A DNA stretch of 64,000 nt from Lysinibacillus sphaericus (lineage in GTDB: Bacteria; Bacillota; Bacilli; Bacillales_A; Planococcaceae): the NCBI RefSeq assembly GCF_002982115.1, contig NZ_CP019980.1, positions 2,302,001-2,366,000 on the forward strand. Direction: 5' to 3'. Of this stretch, positions 38,712-46,828 are shown one piece after another. How positions within the stretch are numbered: the stretch's first letter is position 1; every line of letters begins with the position of its first letter. Made by a program: the position numbers and the translations under genes. The notes under the pieces were generated by a model, which searched no databases, was not told the DNA's origin, and worked only from the letters and a program-made list of their open reading frames with translations.

Positions 38712-39368
38712 TTAGCTATCCGGAATAAATAGATTAGAGATTAAGCCATATTTTTGAGCTATTTGTAGTGCTTCAATTCTAGAATTTGCTTTTAATTTTG
38801 AAAAAATTTTAGTTAAGCTGTATTCGATTGTACGTTGGCTGACATATAACTCTTCCGCAATCATTTTATTTGTGTAACCTTTGGAAATAAGCTCAAGGAT
38901 ATTTTGTTCCTTATTCGAAAGCGTGATAATACTATTCTCTTCAAAATTATTATTAGAAGAAATCGAATTTCTCCGGAGTTGGCGTAATAAAGATAGTGGA
39001 ATGATTACTTCTTCATTCAATGCACAATAAATAGCATTTACGAGCTGTTCAGAGCTGGACATTTTGCTTACAAAACCAGCAATACCTGCATTAATTAATA
39101 AATCAAAATGGGTATTAATATCAAAACCTGTATAAATGACAATTTTCGCCTCAGGATTTACTTGTAAAATTCTTTTAGACAGTTCCAGTCCATTAATGTC
39201 AGGCATATACAAATCTACAAGAAAAATATCGAATGTTGGGTTAGAGGCAGCTTGGATAATTTCATCGATATTTTTTAATATCGTGACTTCCATACCTGCA
39301 GTTTCCAAAATAGCCTTTGTACCCGTTCGTACTGCAGGATGATCGTCCACAATTAAAACTCTAATCAA
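38712..39368 (-). CDS. comA: LuxR/NarL-family response regulator ComA
   Basis: 218-residue response regulator, the last gene of a comQXPA locus. Receiver: VLIVDDHPAVRTG, phospho-Asp in FLVDLYMPDINGL, IYTGFD, VSKMSS. C-terminal LuxR HTH: LSNKEQNILELISKGYTNK and MIAEELYVSQRTIEYSLTK, in the usual place after a linker. The start is a TTG at 39368 (eight bases after GAGG); the GTG at 39377 overlaps the ribosome site. Begins 16 bases after comP stop. Expected to be phosphorylated by ComP and to bind an inverted TTGCGG-type repeat; such a site is seen at 43283-43310. Confidence 0.88.
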   Translation of the reverse strand: MIRVLIVDDHPAVRTGTKAILETAGMEVTILKNIDEIIQAASNPTFDIFLVDLYMPDINGLELSKRILQVNPEAKIVIYTGFDINTHFDLLINAGIAGFVSKMSSSEQLVNAIYCALNEEVIIPLSLLRQLRRNSISSNNNFEENSIITLSNKEQNILELISKGYTNKMIAEELYVSQRTIEYSLTKIFSKLKANSRIEALQIAQKYGLISNLFIPDS

Positions 39369-39384
39369 AAATCTCACCTCTATT

Positions 39385-41682
39385 TCAAATAATGATGCAA
39401 ATGTGAAGTCCTTTGTTCAATGAAGAATTAATTTCTATCGTTCCATTTAAAATTCGAACACGTTCTTTAATGCTGAACATACCGATTTTATTCGTATCCA
39501 TTTCAGATGACTCGAGTAATCCCACACCATCATCATCATATAGCAGAATGATATGGCATTCATCGTAAAATATCGAAAGTTCTACTTCGTTTGCATTCGC
39601 ATGCTTACGAGCATTGTTGAGTAGTTCTTGAACAATTCGATAAATATTAATTTCAAATTCATATGAAAGCCCTTCAAGCCGCCCATCATAATCAAAATAA
39701 ATAGAAAAATCACAATGTTGTCGTGTTGATTCAATCATATGTCCTAAAGCTTGTTCTAGTCCTTCTTCTTTTAAAAAGGGAGGACGAAGTTCAATGCATG
39801 TTTCTCGTACTAAATGAGCTATGTCGATGATATCTTCTTTTAGACAGTCTAGCTCTTTACTTATTGATGATTTTTCAGCATGTTTAATAAGTCCTTCTAT
39901 ATTTCTTATTAATTGTAATAAGCCTTGTAAAACACTGTCATGTAAATCCATGGATAAATTAATACGTTCTTTTTCGGTCACATGCATGAGCAGTTTTGAA
40001 TAGGAAGTAGGCATGATTACTTCATCAATATTATTTTTATAAGAGTCGAGTTGGCATTTCAACTCTTCAATTAAGTAATTATTTTCTAAAACAATACTTG
40101 AAAAATAAGATATCGACTCTAGCCACGCCTTTTCTTGTGGGTTCAGTTTTGCATTATTTTTCTTTTGTTCAAAATAGATAATTTCTTTACTAATGCCGTT
40201 ACTACCGATAACCGTTGCGAAGCCTTTATGTACTTTAAGCAAGGAACCATTTGAATACTGCGCCCAATTAATTTTTTGAATGGCATTATTTACGAGGCTT
40301 TGGTGAGCCGTTTTAACAGTCCAATTGTCTACTGCGGGTCTTTTTTCAATTTGGATATAGTTTAAGTTATCAACAGAAAGTACATCTTTAATTTGCTTTT
40401 GAAGTGCGTCAATCAATGTAAAAGGATTGGTTTCAAATTTCACTTTTTGGAAAAAGCCATATAAGCTAATGTCTAATCGATTATTTTTAGAAAATAAATG
40501 AGGATTTAATTTATAGTCTAAATAATCTTTAATATAGAGCAAGATGCAAGAAAGATAGAATATAAAGATGCCCAGTATAAGAATTTCAATCGATAATAGA
40601 TGTACTTCAGTCATAAAACTTATTATAAGCGTGGTTAGTATAGAAAATGGTAAAGATAATAACGTAAAGTATTTAATTTTATTTAAAAAGAAGTCAATAT
40701 CTATTAATTCATAGGTCAATTGCAAATAAACTAAAATAATAGGAATAATGAAAATAAAGATTCCTGTTATTTCAGCAGAAATAATATAACGATCGTGGAA
40801 AATAATTGGTAGTGCATAAAACAATATAAATGGTGAGAAGGCAATAAAGTAACCTGAGAACATTATTTTTAGTTTAATGCGTACATTCGGTTCATGGTTA
40901 ATATAATAGTACCTTATAAGTAAAAATAGTAAGAAAAATATTAAAGACGAAAAAAATTTTAATTGAATAGTCGTACTCGAAATTTCTAGGTCTTTATTAA
41001 CAAAGGAGACAAATGATATGGCCATAATAAGAAAATATAAAAGGTATAATACTTTAAGATAACAGGTTTTAATGAATGGAAGTTTAGAATAAGAAAAATG
41101 TAAATATAAAAAATGTATAAATAAAATAACGAATATTGGAAGCGTGATCGTATTGACGCTACGTCCAATTACATCTCCTCTTGCAGAAATCGGGGCGCTA
41201 CTATAACAAAGCGCAATCGTTAATAAAAAATAAGTGAGAACCTGTGATGAACTTTTTTCAGAATGTCGGGTATTCAATATGATTGCTAGCGCAATCGCAA
41301 TGATGACAGATAAAATTTTAACGAAAAGTTGCACTTCAAGCATTAAACTTTTATTTCCGTTTTCAACGATAAATGTAACAGTTTCATTAGCAGCATTAAG
41401 AATAGTTAGAGACTCAGCTAACTCTATTCGTTGGAAATAAATGATAGAGTGATGAAGTGAAGGATGAGCGTTATTGACTTTTAAGATTTGGTCACCTGGT
41501 TGGATATTTTGATTTATTCCCCATGAATTTTCATAAATAGTATCTACAAAGTATTGTTTATCTTTATTTAATACCTCTATCCCAATTAAAGGATATTTCA
41601 TTGTAAGATAAAAAAAATAAATGATTAATAGTGTAGTAATAAAAATGGGGAATCCCATCCAAATAAATTTTTGCTTTTTCAT
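39385..41682 (-). CDS. comP: ComP-type pheromone sensor histidine kinase
   Basis: 765 residues, like ComP of B. subtilis (769). One TM helix at 5-30, then an extracytoplasmic PDZ-like domain (about 35-115: LIGIEVLNKD, NIQPGDQILKVNN), then about seven more TM helices up to residue 390, a cytosolic linker, the HisKA_3 dimerisation site SMDLHDSVLQGLLQLI (phospho-His) and an HATPase domain with QELLNNARKHA and DDDGVGL. Start ATG 41682 is the second of two adjacent ATGs after AAGGAGG. It senses the modified ComX made by the upstream genes. Stretch is very AT-rich by eye. Confidence 0.88.
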   Translation of the reverse strand: MKKQKFIWMGFPIFITTLLIIYFFYLTMKYPLIGIEVLNKDKQYFVDTIYENSWGINQNIQPGDQILKVNNAHPSLHHSIIYFQRIELAESLTILNAANETVTFIVENGNKSLMLEVQLFVKILSVIIAIALAIILNTRHSEKSSSQVLTYFLLTIALCYSSAPISARGDVIGRSVNTITLPIFVILFIHFLYLHFSYSKLPFIKTCYLKVLYLLYFLIMAISFVSFVNKDLEISSTTIQLKFFSSLIFFLLFLLIRYYYINHEPNVRIKLKIMFSGYFIAFSPFILFYALPIIFHDRYIISAEITGIFIFIIPIILVYLQLTYELIDIDFFLNKIKYFTLLSLPFSILTTLIISFMTEVHLLSIEILILGIFIFYLSCILLYIKDYLDYKLNPHLFSKNNRLDISLYGFFQKVKFETNPFTLIDALQKQIKDVLSVDNLNYIQIEKRPAVDNWTVKTAHQSLVNNAIQKINWAQYSNGSLLKVHKGFATVIGSNGISKEIIYFEQKKNNAKLNPQEKAWLESISYFSSIVLENNYLIEELKCQLDSYKNNIDEVIMPTSYSKLLMHVTEKERINLSMDLHDSVLQGLLQLIRNIEGLIKHAEKSSISKELDCLKEDIIDIAHLVRETCIELRPPFLKEEGLEQALGHMIESTRQHCDFSIYFDYDGRLEGLSYEFEINIYRIVQELLNNARKHANANEVELSIFYDECHIILLYDDDGVGLLESSEMDTNKIGMFSIKERVRILNGTIEINSSLNKGLHICIII

Positions 41683-42015
41683 CATTTCCTCCTTAGAAGT
41701 AAGTGACAATCCATAGGAGTGACATATTAAAATAGAGGGAATTGGCTATTATGAATATTGGACGTAGAAATTAAGTTTTAGCGTATTCCCTTTTGTTGCC
41801 ATTACAAATAAATGAAGAGTCGTAACCCTTAATTTATTTATGATGTATAGTTCCTTTCAAATGCAATAGGTAGGGATGGTGTGTGTATAGTGGTGATGTA
41901 TTCAGCTTGCTTTTTAGTTTGCTCGTGCATTTTTTCGAGAAAAAGGCTACAAGTATTATCGTAGTTTCCTCTTCTGCTTATCGTGGTCCTATTGCGTTAT
42001 ACTGTTACGTTGAAG
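41683..42015. other. comX-comP gap
   Basis: 333 bases. In B. subtilis comX and comP are nearly adjacent, so this spacer is unusually long. No supported gene; a 30-codon minus-strand frame (41838-41930) has no ribosome site and no Trp. It may carry a separate comPA promoter. Confidence 0.4.
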
Positions 42016-42177
42016 TTATTTCCAGTAATAGGCTTGCAACTGCGGTTTTTTACTTAAAACAACGTCTATAAGAGCCTTATTCTCTTCTGGAGAGATACCT
42101 ATAATACAAATTTTATTGTTTTTTAAGAGATGTAAAACTTCAGTGTCTTTCATTAGATAGTGAATGATGTTTTTCAT
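42016..42177 (-). CDS. comX: ComX pheromone precursor
   Basis: 53-codon gene between comQ and comP. Begins MKNIIHYLMKDTEVL, then LLKNNKICIIGIS, and ends KKPQLQAYYWK. B. subtilis ComX has the same plan: a short hydrophobic leader with L-N/K-x-x-x-C-x-I-G-x (IC-IIG here, CLIGF there) and a C-terminal mature peptide with a Trp that ComQ prenylates. Here Trp52 is the second-last residue. AAAGGAG lies eight bases before the ATG. The gene starts 14 bases after the comQ stop. The mature peptide length is not known; the last 6-10 residues are the likely signal. Confidence 0.85.
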   Translation of the reverse strand: MKNIIHYLMKDTEVLHLLKNNKICIIGISPEENKALIDVVLSKKPQLQAYYWK

Positions 42178-42191
42178 ATGAAGATCTCCTT

Positions 42192-43109
42192 TTAAATGTA
42201 TTTAAGTAGTGCTTCTTTATATTTTTTAGTAATTGATAATGACATGATGCTGGATTCAGCCTTGTTCCGATACAGTTGTTGGGTGACTTTTGAATAAAGA
42301 AAAGCACCTGTTTCTTCTAACAGTGATTCAATCACTTTAGCTAGCTCCAATATTTCGTGTTTTTCTATACTACCGTTGTAATAGTTTTGGATTTTTTCTA
42401 TCACCGGATGATTTTGTTCCACGGCTAACAAATATAAAATGGGTAAAGTCCATTTTTTATTCAGCAAATCATTTTTCCCATCCCAACATTTCATACCTTC
42501 CATATCATTTTGAATCTGACCAATTACCCCGATGTGACTACCGTAAAATTGAACTTCAGTTGCTTTATCCGGATTCGCAAGAACAGTTCCTATTAAACAA
42601 GCTAACTCCGTTAAGGACCCAGACTTTAAAACAACCATGTCAATATAGCGATCTTCACAAGATATATTGTTTAATAAATCGATATGTTGTCCTTCAATAG
42701 CACGCAAAGCTTTTGTGATCAAGAGTTCTAATGCTATATATTTATGTTTAAAATCGGATTCTTTAATGATTAACTGACATAAAAAGAGTAAGTAACTTGA
42801 AATATTTAACGATAAATTTTGGTGTTGAACCCAAGGCGATGAAAGATTATCTTGGTCTTCAATATCATCTAAAATATCAAAAGATAAAATAAGAAGTTCA
42901 ATTGCCGCTGCTACTTTAAAAATGTGATTTTCTATTTTATTGTTATAAATCACATAATGGAGTACGACTAACTCCCCAAATAAATAACCTTCCTCTTTCT
43001 TAAAGTCGATAAATTCATATATCTGCGTTTTCATATCCTTATTCGTTACATAAGTCTCTAAAATATCTACCATAGTTGAATACAATCGATTATTAACATC
43101 TAAACTCAT
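42192..43109 (-). CDS. comQ: ComQ isoprenyl transferase
   Basis: 305 residues, all-helical isoprenyl diphosphate synthase fold. The first Asp-rich motif is SFDILDDIEDQD (DDIED at 81-85); the second is NDMEGMKCWDGKNDL, as in ComQ. It isoprenylates the Trp of ComX and helps process and export it. GGTGGTG precedes the ATG at 43109, and a -10-like cluster lies near 43150-43165 on the minus strand. First gene of comQ-comX-comP-comA, divergent from the biosynthetic operon. A general polyprenyl synthase is unlikely given the neighbours. Confidence 0.9.
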   Translation of the reverse strand: MSLDVNNRLYSTMVDILETYVTNKDMKTQIYEFIDFKKEEGYLFGELVVLHYVIYNNKIENHIFKVAAAIELLILSFDILDDIEDQDNLSSPWVQHQNLSLNISSYLLFLCQLIIKESDFKHKYIALELLITKALRAIEGQHIDLLNNISCEDRYIDMVVLKSGSLTELACLIGTVLANPDKATEVQFYGSHIGVIGQIQNDMEGMKCWDGKNDLLNKKWTLPILYLLAVEQNHPVIEKIQNYYNGSIEKHEILELAKVIESLLEETGAFLYSKVTQQLYRNKAESSIMSLSITKKYKEALLKYI

Positions 43110-43214
43110 CTATAACACCACCATCTCGTAAATAATACCACATATTAACATTATATAAAATTATATCCTAAACATTGTAAAATAAGGAACTGCTAATATA
43201 GGTTAAATAAAGGT

Positions 43215-43248
43215 GGCAATAAGCTTTTTCGTGCTTATTATCGCTGCC
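43215..43248. repeat. imperfect inverted repeat in the comQ-operon gap
   Basis: AATAAGC / GCTTATT with outer GGC / GCC, 35 bases upstream of the ComA-like site. It could be a protein site or a hairpin for a short transcript. Confidence 0.35.
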
Positions 43249-43282
43249 AAACTGAATGCATTGGTCGGTTTTTTCAAATTAT

Positions 43283-43310
43283 TTTCGGTATACCGAAATA
43301 TGATTTTCGG
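43283..43310 (+). promoter_or_regulatory. candidate ComA operator (tripartite)
   Basis: TTTCGG-TATA-CCGAAA (43283-43298, a perfect 16-base palindrome) and a third half-site TTTCGG at 43305-43310. The known ComA site of B. subtilis is TTGCGG-N4-CCGCAA plus an extra half-site; the spacing and all but one base per half agree. It lies five bases before the -35 of the operon, as in srfA. Confidence 0.65.
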
Positions 43311-43314
43311 TGAA

Positions 43315-43344
43315 TTGCAACAGAAAATATGTGAAGATTTAAAT
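43315..43344 (+). promoter_or_regulatory. promoter of the aminophenylalanine-type operon
   Basis: TTGCAA, 18-base spacer, TTAAAT. Poor match to consensus, as expected of an activator-dependent promoter; start near 43351, leader about 115 bases. Confidence 0.5.
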
Positions 43345-43466
43345 GTCAGAATTATTTTAATACCGGTTAATTAAGTGATTTCTAGACTTTAAGTAATGAT
43401 AGTAAGTAGTTTCATTTAGATTTGCTAATGAATCAAAAAATTCAAAGTATATTGGAGGCTTATATA

Positions 43467-44906
43467 ATGAGCAATGTTAATTTCGATACGATTATTGTAG
43501 GGAATGGAGCAATAGGATCTTCTATAGCATACGAACTTTCCTCTAGAGGTCAAAAGGTTGCACTTATAGGGAAGGAAGCACGTGAATCAGCAGCATCTAC
43601 AGCTGCTGGCGCGATGAATGGCTGTTATGGAGAAGTGACTGAAAGTCTTATGAAAAGTGAATTCGGTCGAAAAAAATTATTAATGGACATTAAGGCTAAA
43701 AATATGTGGGAAGGTTGGCTATCCAAACTGACGAAAGATTCAGGTGATGAAAGAGAAGTAATCATTGCCCACGGTACGGAAGTAATCCTTAACACGGCAG
43801 GAACAAGAGATGTAGATTCTGTTAACTTTATGAAAATTGAACAAGCGCTAAAAGAAAACTCGGAACGCTATGAAGTAATAGATCCAGATAACCACGTATG
43901 GCTAGAGGCAGATGAACAAGTAAGACCTCTTAAAGCATTACTAATACCAGAAGAAAATGCAGTTGATCCTAACATTTTATTAGCTAAACTTTCCAAAGCC
44001 ATTCATAATCTTGGAGGAACCCTTTTCAATGAACATGCACTATCAGTAATTACAGAAGGCAATCAAGTTTGTGGGATTGAACTGAGCGAACAGAAAATTT
44101 TTGCAAAAAATATCATTATCGCTGCAGGGGTTCATTCGTTAGATTTATTAGATTTCGATTTAGAATTGAAAAATAAAATACCGCCAATGTTTTCAGGGTA
44201 CGGTGTGTCAATACTTTTAGAATTAGATGACATAGAAAATTATAACAGGGTCATTCGAACGCCAAATCGAGCATTTGCCTGCGGTTTACATTGCGTTCCT
44301 CGAAATGGGAAAGAGCTTTACATCGGTGCAACCAATATACTATCGGATATTCCAAGGAAAAATGCCTATGTATCGGATGTACAATTTTTATTAGATTGTG
44401 CAGTAGAACAATTACACTTAGATCTTTTTAATGCCGACATTAAAAAAATTCAAGTTGGAAATAGACCGATACCAGCTGATGGATTCCCGTTAATCGGTCA
44501 AATTAAATATGATGGTCTTTGGTTGGCTACAGGAACATATAGAGATGGGTTACACCAATCTCCTTTAATCGCTGAACACTTAGCTAACGAAATAAGTGGG
44601 ATTGTAAACGATATTGACCTTTCTGATTTTCATCCAATTCGAAAGCCTCTCTATAATACACCAAGACATGAATTGATTGCTAAAACAACATCCGAAATGT
44701 TCGCCACTGGTTACGAATATCGTTGGGACGTGCAACCTTATTGGCATCCTATTTTAGAAAAAGGAATGCTTCATAGTTTTGAAGAAATTTTAGACGAGCT
44801 ACATAAGGAATTTGCTCCACCACCTGAAATCCTTTCTCTTTACCTGACACATCCTAAATCTTCTAAAGAACAGCTAAGAACATACTACAATGCGTGGAGT
44901 GAATGA
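43467..44906 (+). CDS. FAD-dependent amino acid/amine oxidase (DAO family) with C-terminal extension
   Basis: 479 residues. ATG 43467 is eight bases after GGAGG; the in-frame 43422 is unsupported. N-terminal FAD loop TIIVGNGAIGSSIAYEL, then STAAGAMNG as in glycine oxidase/sarcosine oxidase-like enzymes, and a late FAD motif RPIPADGFPLIGQ ... GTYRDGLHQSPLIAE. The DAO domain ends near residue 390; about 90 further residues (from HPIRKPLYNT, with YRWDVQPYWHP and APPPEILSLYL) have no recognised family. First gene of the putative aryl-amine operon; it may oxidise the amino acid, the amine or an N-methyl group. Confidence 0.85.
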   Translation: MSNVNFDTIIVGNGAIGSSIAYELSSRGQKVALIGKEARESAASTAAGAMNGCYGEVTESLMKSEFGRKKLLMDIKAKNMWEGWLSKLTKDSGDEREVIIAHGTEVILNTAGTRDVDSVNFMKIEQALKENSERYEVIDPDNHVWLEADEQVRPLKALLIPEENAVDPNILLAKLSKAIHNLGGTLFNEHALSVITEGNQVCGIELSEQKIFAKNIIIAAGVHSLDLLDFDLELKNKIPPMFSGYGVSILLELDDIENYNRVIRTPNRAFACGLHCVPRNGKELYIGATNILSDIPRKNAYVSDVQFLLDCAVEQLHLDLFNADIKKIQVGNRPIPADGFPLIGQIKYDGLWLATGTYRDGLHQSPLIAEHLANEISGIVNDIDLSDFHPIRKPLYNTPRHELIAKTTSEMFATGYEYRWDVQPYWHPILEKGMLHSFEEILDELHKEFAPPPEILSLYLTHPKSSKEQLRTYYNAWSE

Positions 44907-45736
44907 TGAAGACAAAAGATGATTATATTAACTTGTTAAAAAACGCAGGAGTTTGGGACCCTGTGGGAGACTACGAAAAAATATACAGTCAATATTATTT
45001 TACAGAAGCGGGACAAAATGACCCAATAGCAGTAAAGGAATTTGAGGCAGACATTCATGAAAGATGTAATAGAATTCCGTTGGAGCATATTGTAGGCTAC
45101 GCAGAACTGAACGCTAATAGATATGTTGTTGGAACAGGCGTTTTTATACCGAGAATTCAAAGTTTGGGGATCGTTGAGTGGCTGAAAGAAAATAAAGCAA
45201 TTGCTCCGAGTTCTTTCGTATATGACTTATGTTCTGGTTCGGGTGCAATCGGGATAGAAATTTGGAAAATGACAAATGCAAACATTGTCTGTATAGAAAA
45301 ATCAGATTTAGCTACTAAGTATCTCAAGCGAAACATTTTGCGTCATAATGCCGAGAAGGTTGACGTTTATCAAGGAGACATCAAAGAATATTTTGATGAT
45401 ATGCCACAAAAAGCAGTCGAAGCAGAGATTGTTATATCCAATCCCCCATATGTACCGAAAGAAATGGCGCAACCCCCTGAGTGGGGGGTGCATCATCCAG
45501 AAGAATCGGTCTATGCAGAGCAGGATGGCCTAGATATTATTTATGCTTCAGCTTTATTTGCCAATAGAGCATTAAAAAAAGACGGCGTTGTATTAATCGA
45601 ACATGATGAAAACCAAGGAGAAAGCGTCAGTGCGATATTAGCAAGCAATAATTTTTATAACATCCAAACAATCGTAAGCGAGAAATATTCTGACGAGACA
45701 GGACTCTCCATCTTTACTATAGGTTATAAGCTATAA
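44903..45736 (+). CDS. PrmC/HemK-like SAM methyltransferase, candidate aryl-amine N-methyltransferase
   Basis: 277 residues (or 276 from the second ATG at 44906). Overlaps the previous stop as ATGATGA, with GGAG upstream. SAM motif I DLCSGSGAIGIE (108-119), and catalytic NPPY at 180-183, the signature for methylating planar or exocyclic nitrogen. The N-terminal helper region resembles PrmC (RIPLEHIVGYAEL), but the PrmC motif IPRPxTE reads IPRIQSL, so release factors are probably not the substrate. In the PapA/B/C context a 4-amino-phenyl nitrogen is a natural target, as for PapM in pristinamycin synthesis (inference). Confidence 0.82.
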   Translation: MMKTKDDYINLLKNAGVWDPVGDYEKIYSQYYFTEAGQNDPIAVKEFEADIHERCNRIPLEHIVGYAELNANRYVVGTGVFIPRIQSLGIVEWLKENKAIAPSSFVYDLCSGSGAIGIEIWKMTNANIVCIEKSDLATKYLKRNILRHNAEKVDVYQGDIKEYFDDMPQKAVEAEIVISNPPYVPKEMAQPPEWGVHHPEESVYAEQDGLDIIYASALFANRALKKDGVVLIEHDENQGESVSAILASNNFYNIQTIVSEKYSDETGLSIFTIGYKL

Positions 45737-45923
45737 ATAAATATCCAAGAAATATCTCAAATCATAAGGGTACAATCTTTTATCTTTATAAATCGTTCTC
45801 AATTTCAGATATTTGTCTACTATTTGCTATCACGCTATATCAAAGGCATTTTAAACAGATGCTCATCTGTAGCTAGAAATTTGTAGTAACGAAATGATTT
45901 CACTAGAGAAGGAGGATTAAATA

Positions 45924-46220
45924 ATGAAAGAAGAGTTACTTGAAGAGTGGAGAGCAGAAATCGATACGATTAACACTAAAATTGTTGCACTGTTATCGGA
46001 AAGAATGGAAGTATGCACAGAAATAGCAAAATATAAATACAAATACAATGTGAATATGATGCAGCCAAAAAGGATTGAAGAAGTATTAAAGAAAACAAGC
46101 ATCGTAGCAAAAGAAAACAATTTAAATCCAAAATATATTGAGGATGTATTTAAAATTATTATTAATGAAACGTGTGCGGTTGAAGATAAGTTAATCAAAG
46201 GAATGAAAGCAAACCAATGA
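45924..46220 (+). CDS. AroQ-class chorismate mutase-like (PapB-type, 4-amino-4-deoxychorismate mutase)
   Basis: 98-residue all-helical protein of the AroQ class. WRAEIDTINTKIVALLSERM, then EIAKYK and PKRIEEVLKKT follow the standard helix order and include the active-site Arg and Lys positions. In PapB-type enzymes the same fold rearranges aminodeoxychorismate to aminodeoxyprephenate. The choice of substrate is inferred from the neighbours, not readable here. AAGGAGG precedes the ATG; the gene follows a 187-base gap and overlaps the next gene by ATGA. Confidence 0.85.
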   Translation: MKEELLEEWRAEIDTINTKIVALLSERMEVCTEIAKYKYKYNVNMMQPKRIEEVLKKTSIVAKENNLNPKYIEDVFKIIINETCAVEDKLIKGMKANQ

Positions 46221-46828
46221 AAACACTAATAATAGACAATTATGATTCTTTTACTAATAATATTGCGCAATATGTTTATAGAGTAACGAATGTTTCTCCT
46301 GTTGTCGTAACGAATGATTATCCTTTTCATAAAATTAATCTATCGGAATTTAATAATATCATTCTATCTCCTGGACCTGGAACGCCAGAAAAGGATGAAG
46401 ATTTTGGTATATGTAAACGGATTATTAAAGAAGTGAATATGCCTATTTTAGGTATTTGTTTAGGGCATCAAGGGATTAATCATTGTTTTGGTGGAGAGGT
46501 TGGCAAAGCTCCAAAACCAGTTCATGGTTACAAAGAGCTTATTGTCAATAGTGGTGACAATCTATTTAAAGGCTTGCCAAATAGTTTTTTTGCAGTTAGA
46601 TATCACTCTTTAATCTGTACTAAACTTGCGCCTTCCCTTGAAGCAACTGCTTATACTCAAGATGGTTTAATTATGGCGATTGCCCATAAAGAATTACCTA
46701 TTTATGGCGTCCAATTTCATCCTGAGTCCATTGATTCGGAGTTTGGCGTTGAATTAATTAAAAATTTTATTGATATTTCTGCGGAAAAATCCTACAGGAG
46801 GCCATTACATGTACGAGATTTCGCTTAA
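46217..46828 (+). CDS. class I glutamine amidotransferase subunit (PabA/TrpG-like)
   Basis: 203 residues. Provides ammonia for chorismate amination. NYDSFTNNI, oxyanion strand LSPGPGTPE, nucleophile Cys81 in LGICLGHQGI, and His168/Glu170 in QFHPES make a complete triad. Overlaps the chorismate mutase gene (ATGA) and its 3' end overlaps the next start by 20 bases. TrpG and PabA cannot be told apart by sequence; the partner's lysine (next entry) indicates aminodeoxychorismate synthase. Confidence 0.92.
   Translation: MKTLIIDNYDSFTNNIAQYVYRVTNVSPVVVTNDYPFHKINLSEFNNIILSPGPGTPEKDEDFGICKRIIKEVNMPILGICLGHQGINHCFGGEVGKAPKPVHGYKELIVNSGDNLFKGLPNSFFAVRYHSLICTKLAPSLEATAYTQDGLIMAIAHKELPIYGVQFHPESIDSEFGVELIKNFIDISAEKSYRRPLHVRDFA

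Noticed and set aside
41838..41930. 30-codon minus-strand frame between comX and comP, considered as a second pheromone
   Set aside because: No ribosome site, no Trp near the end, polar composition; ComX is already identified at 42016-42177.
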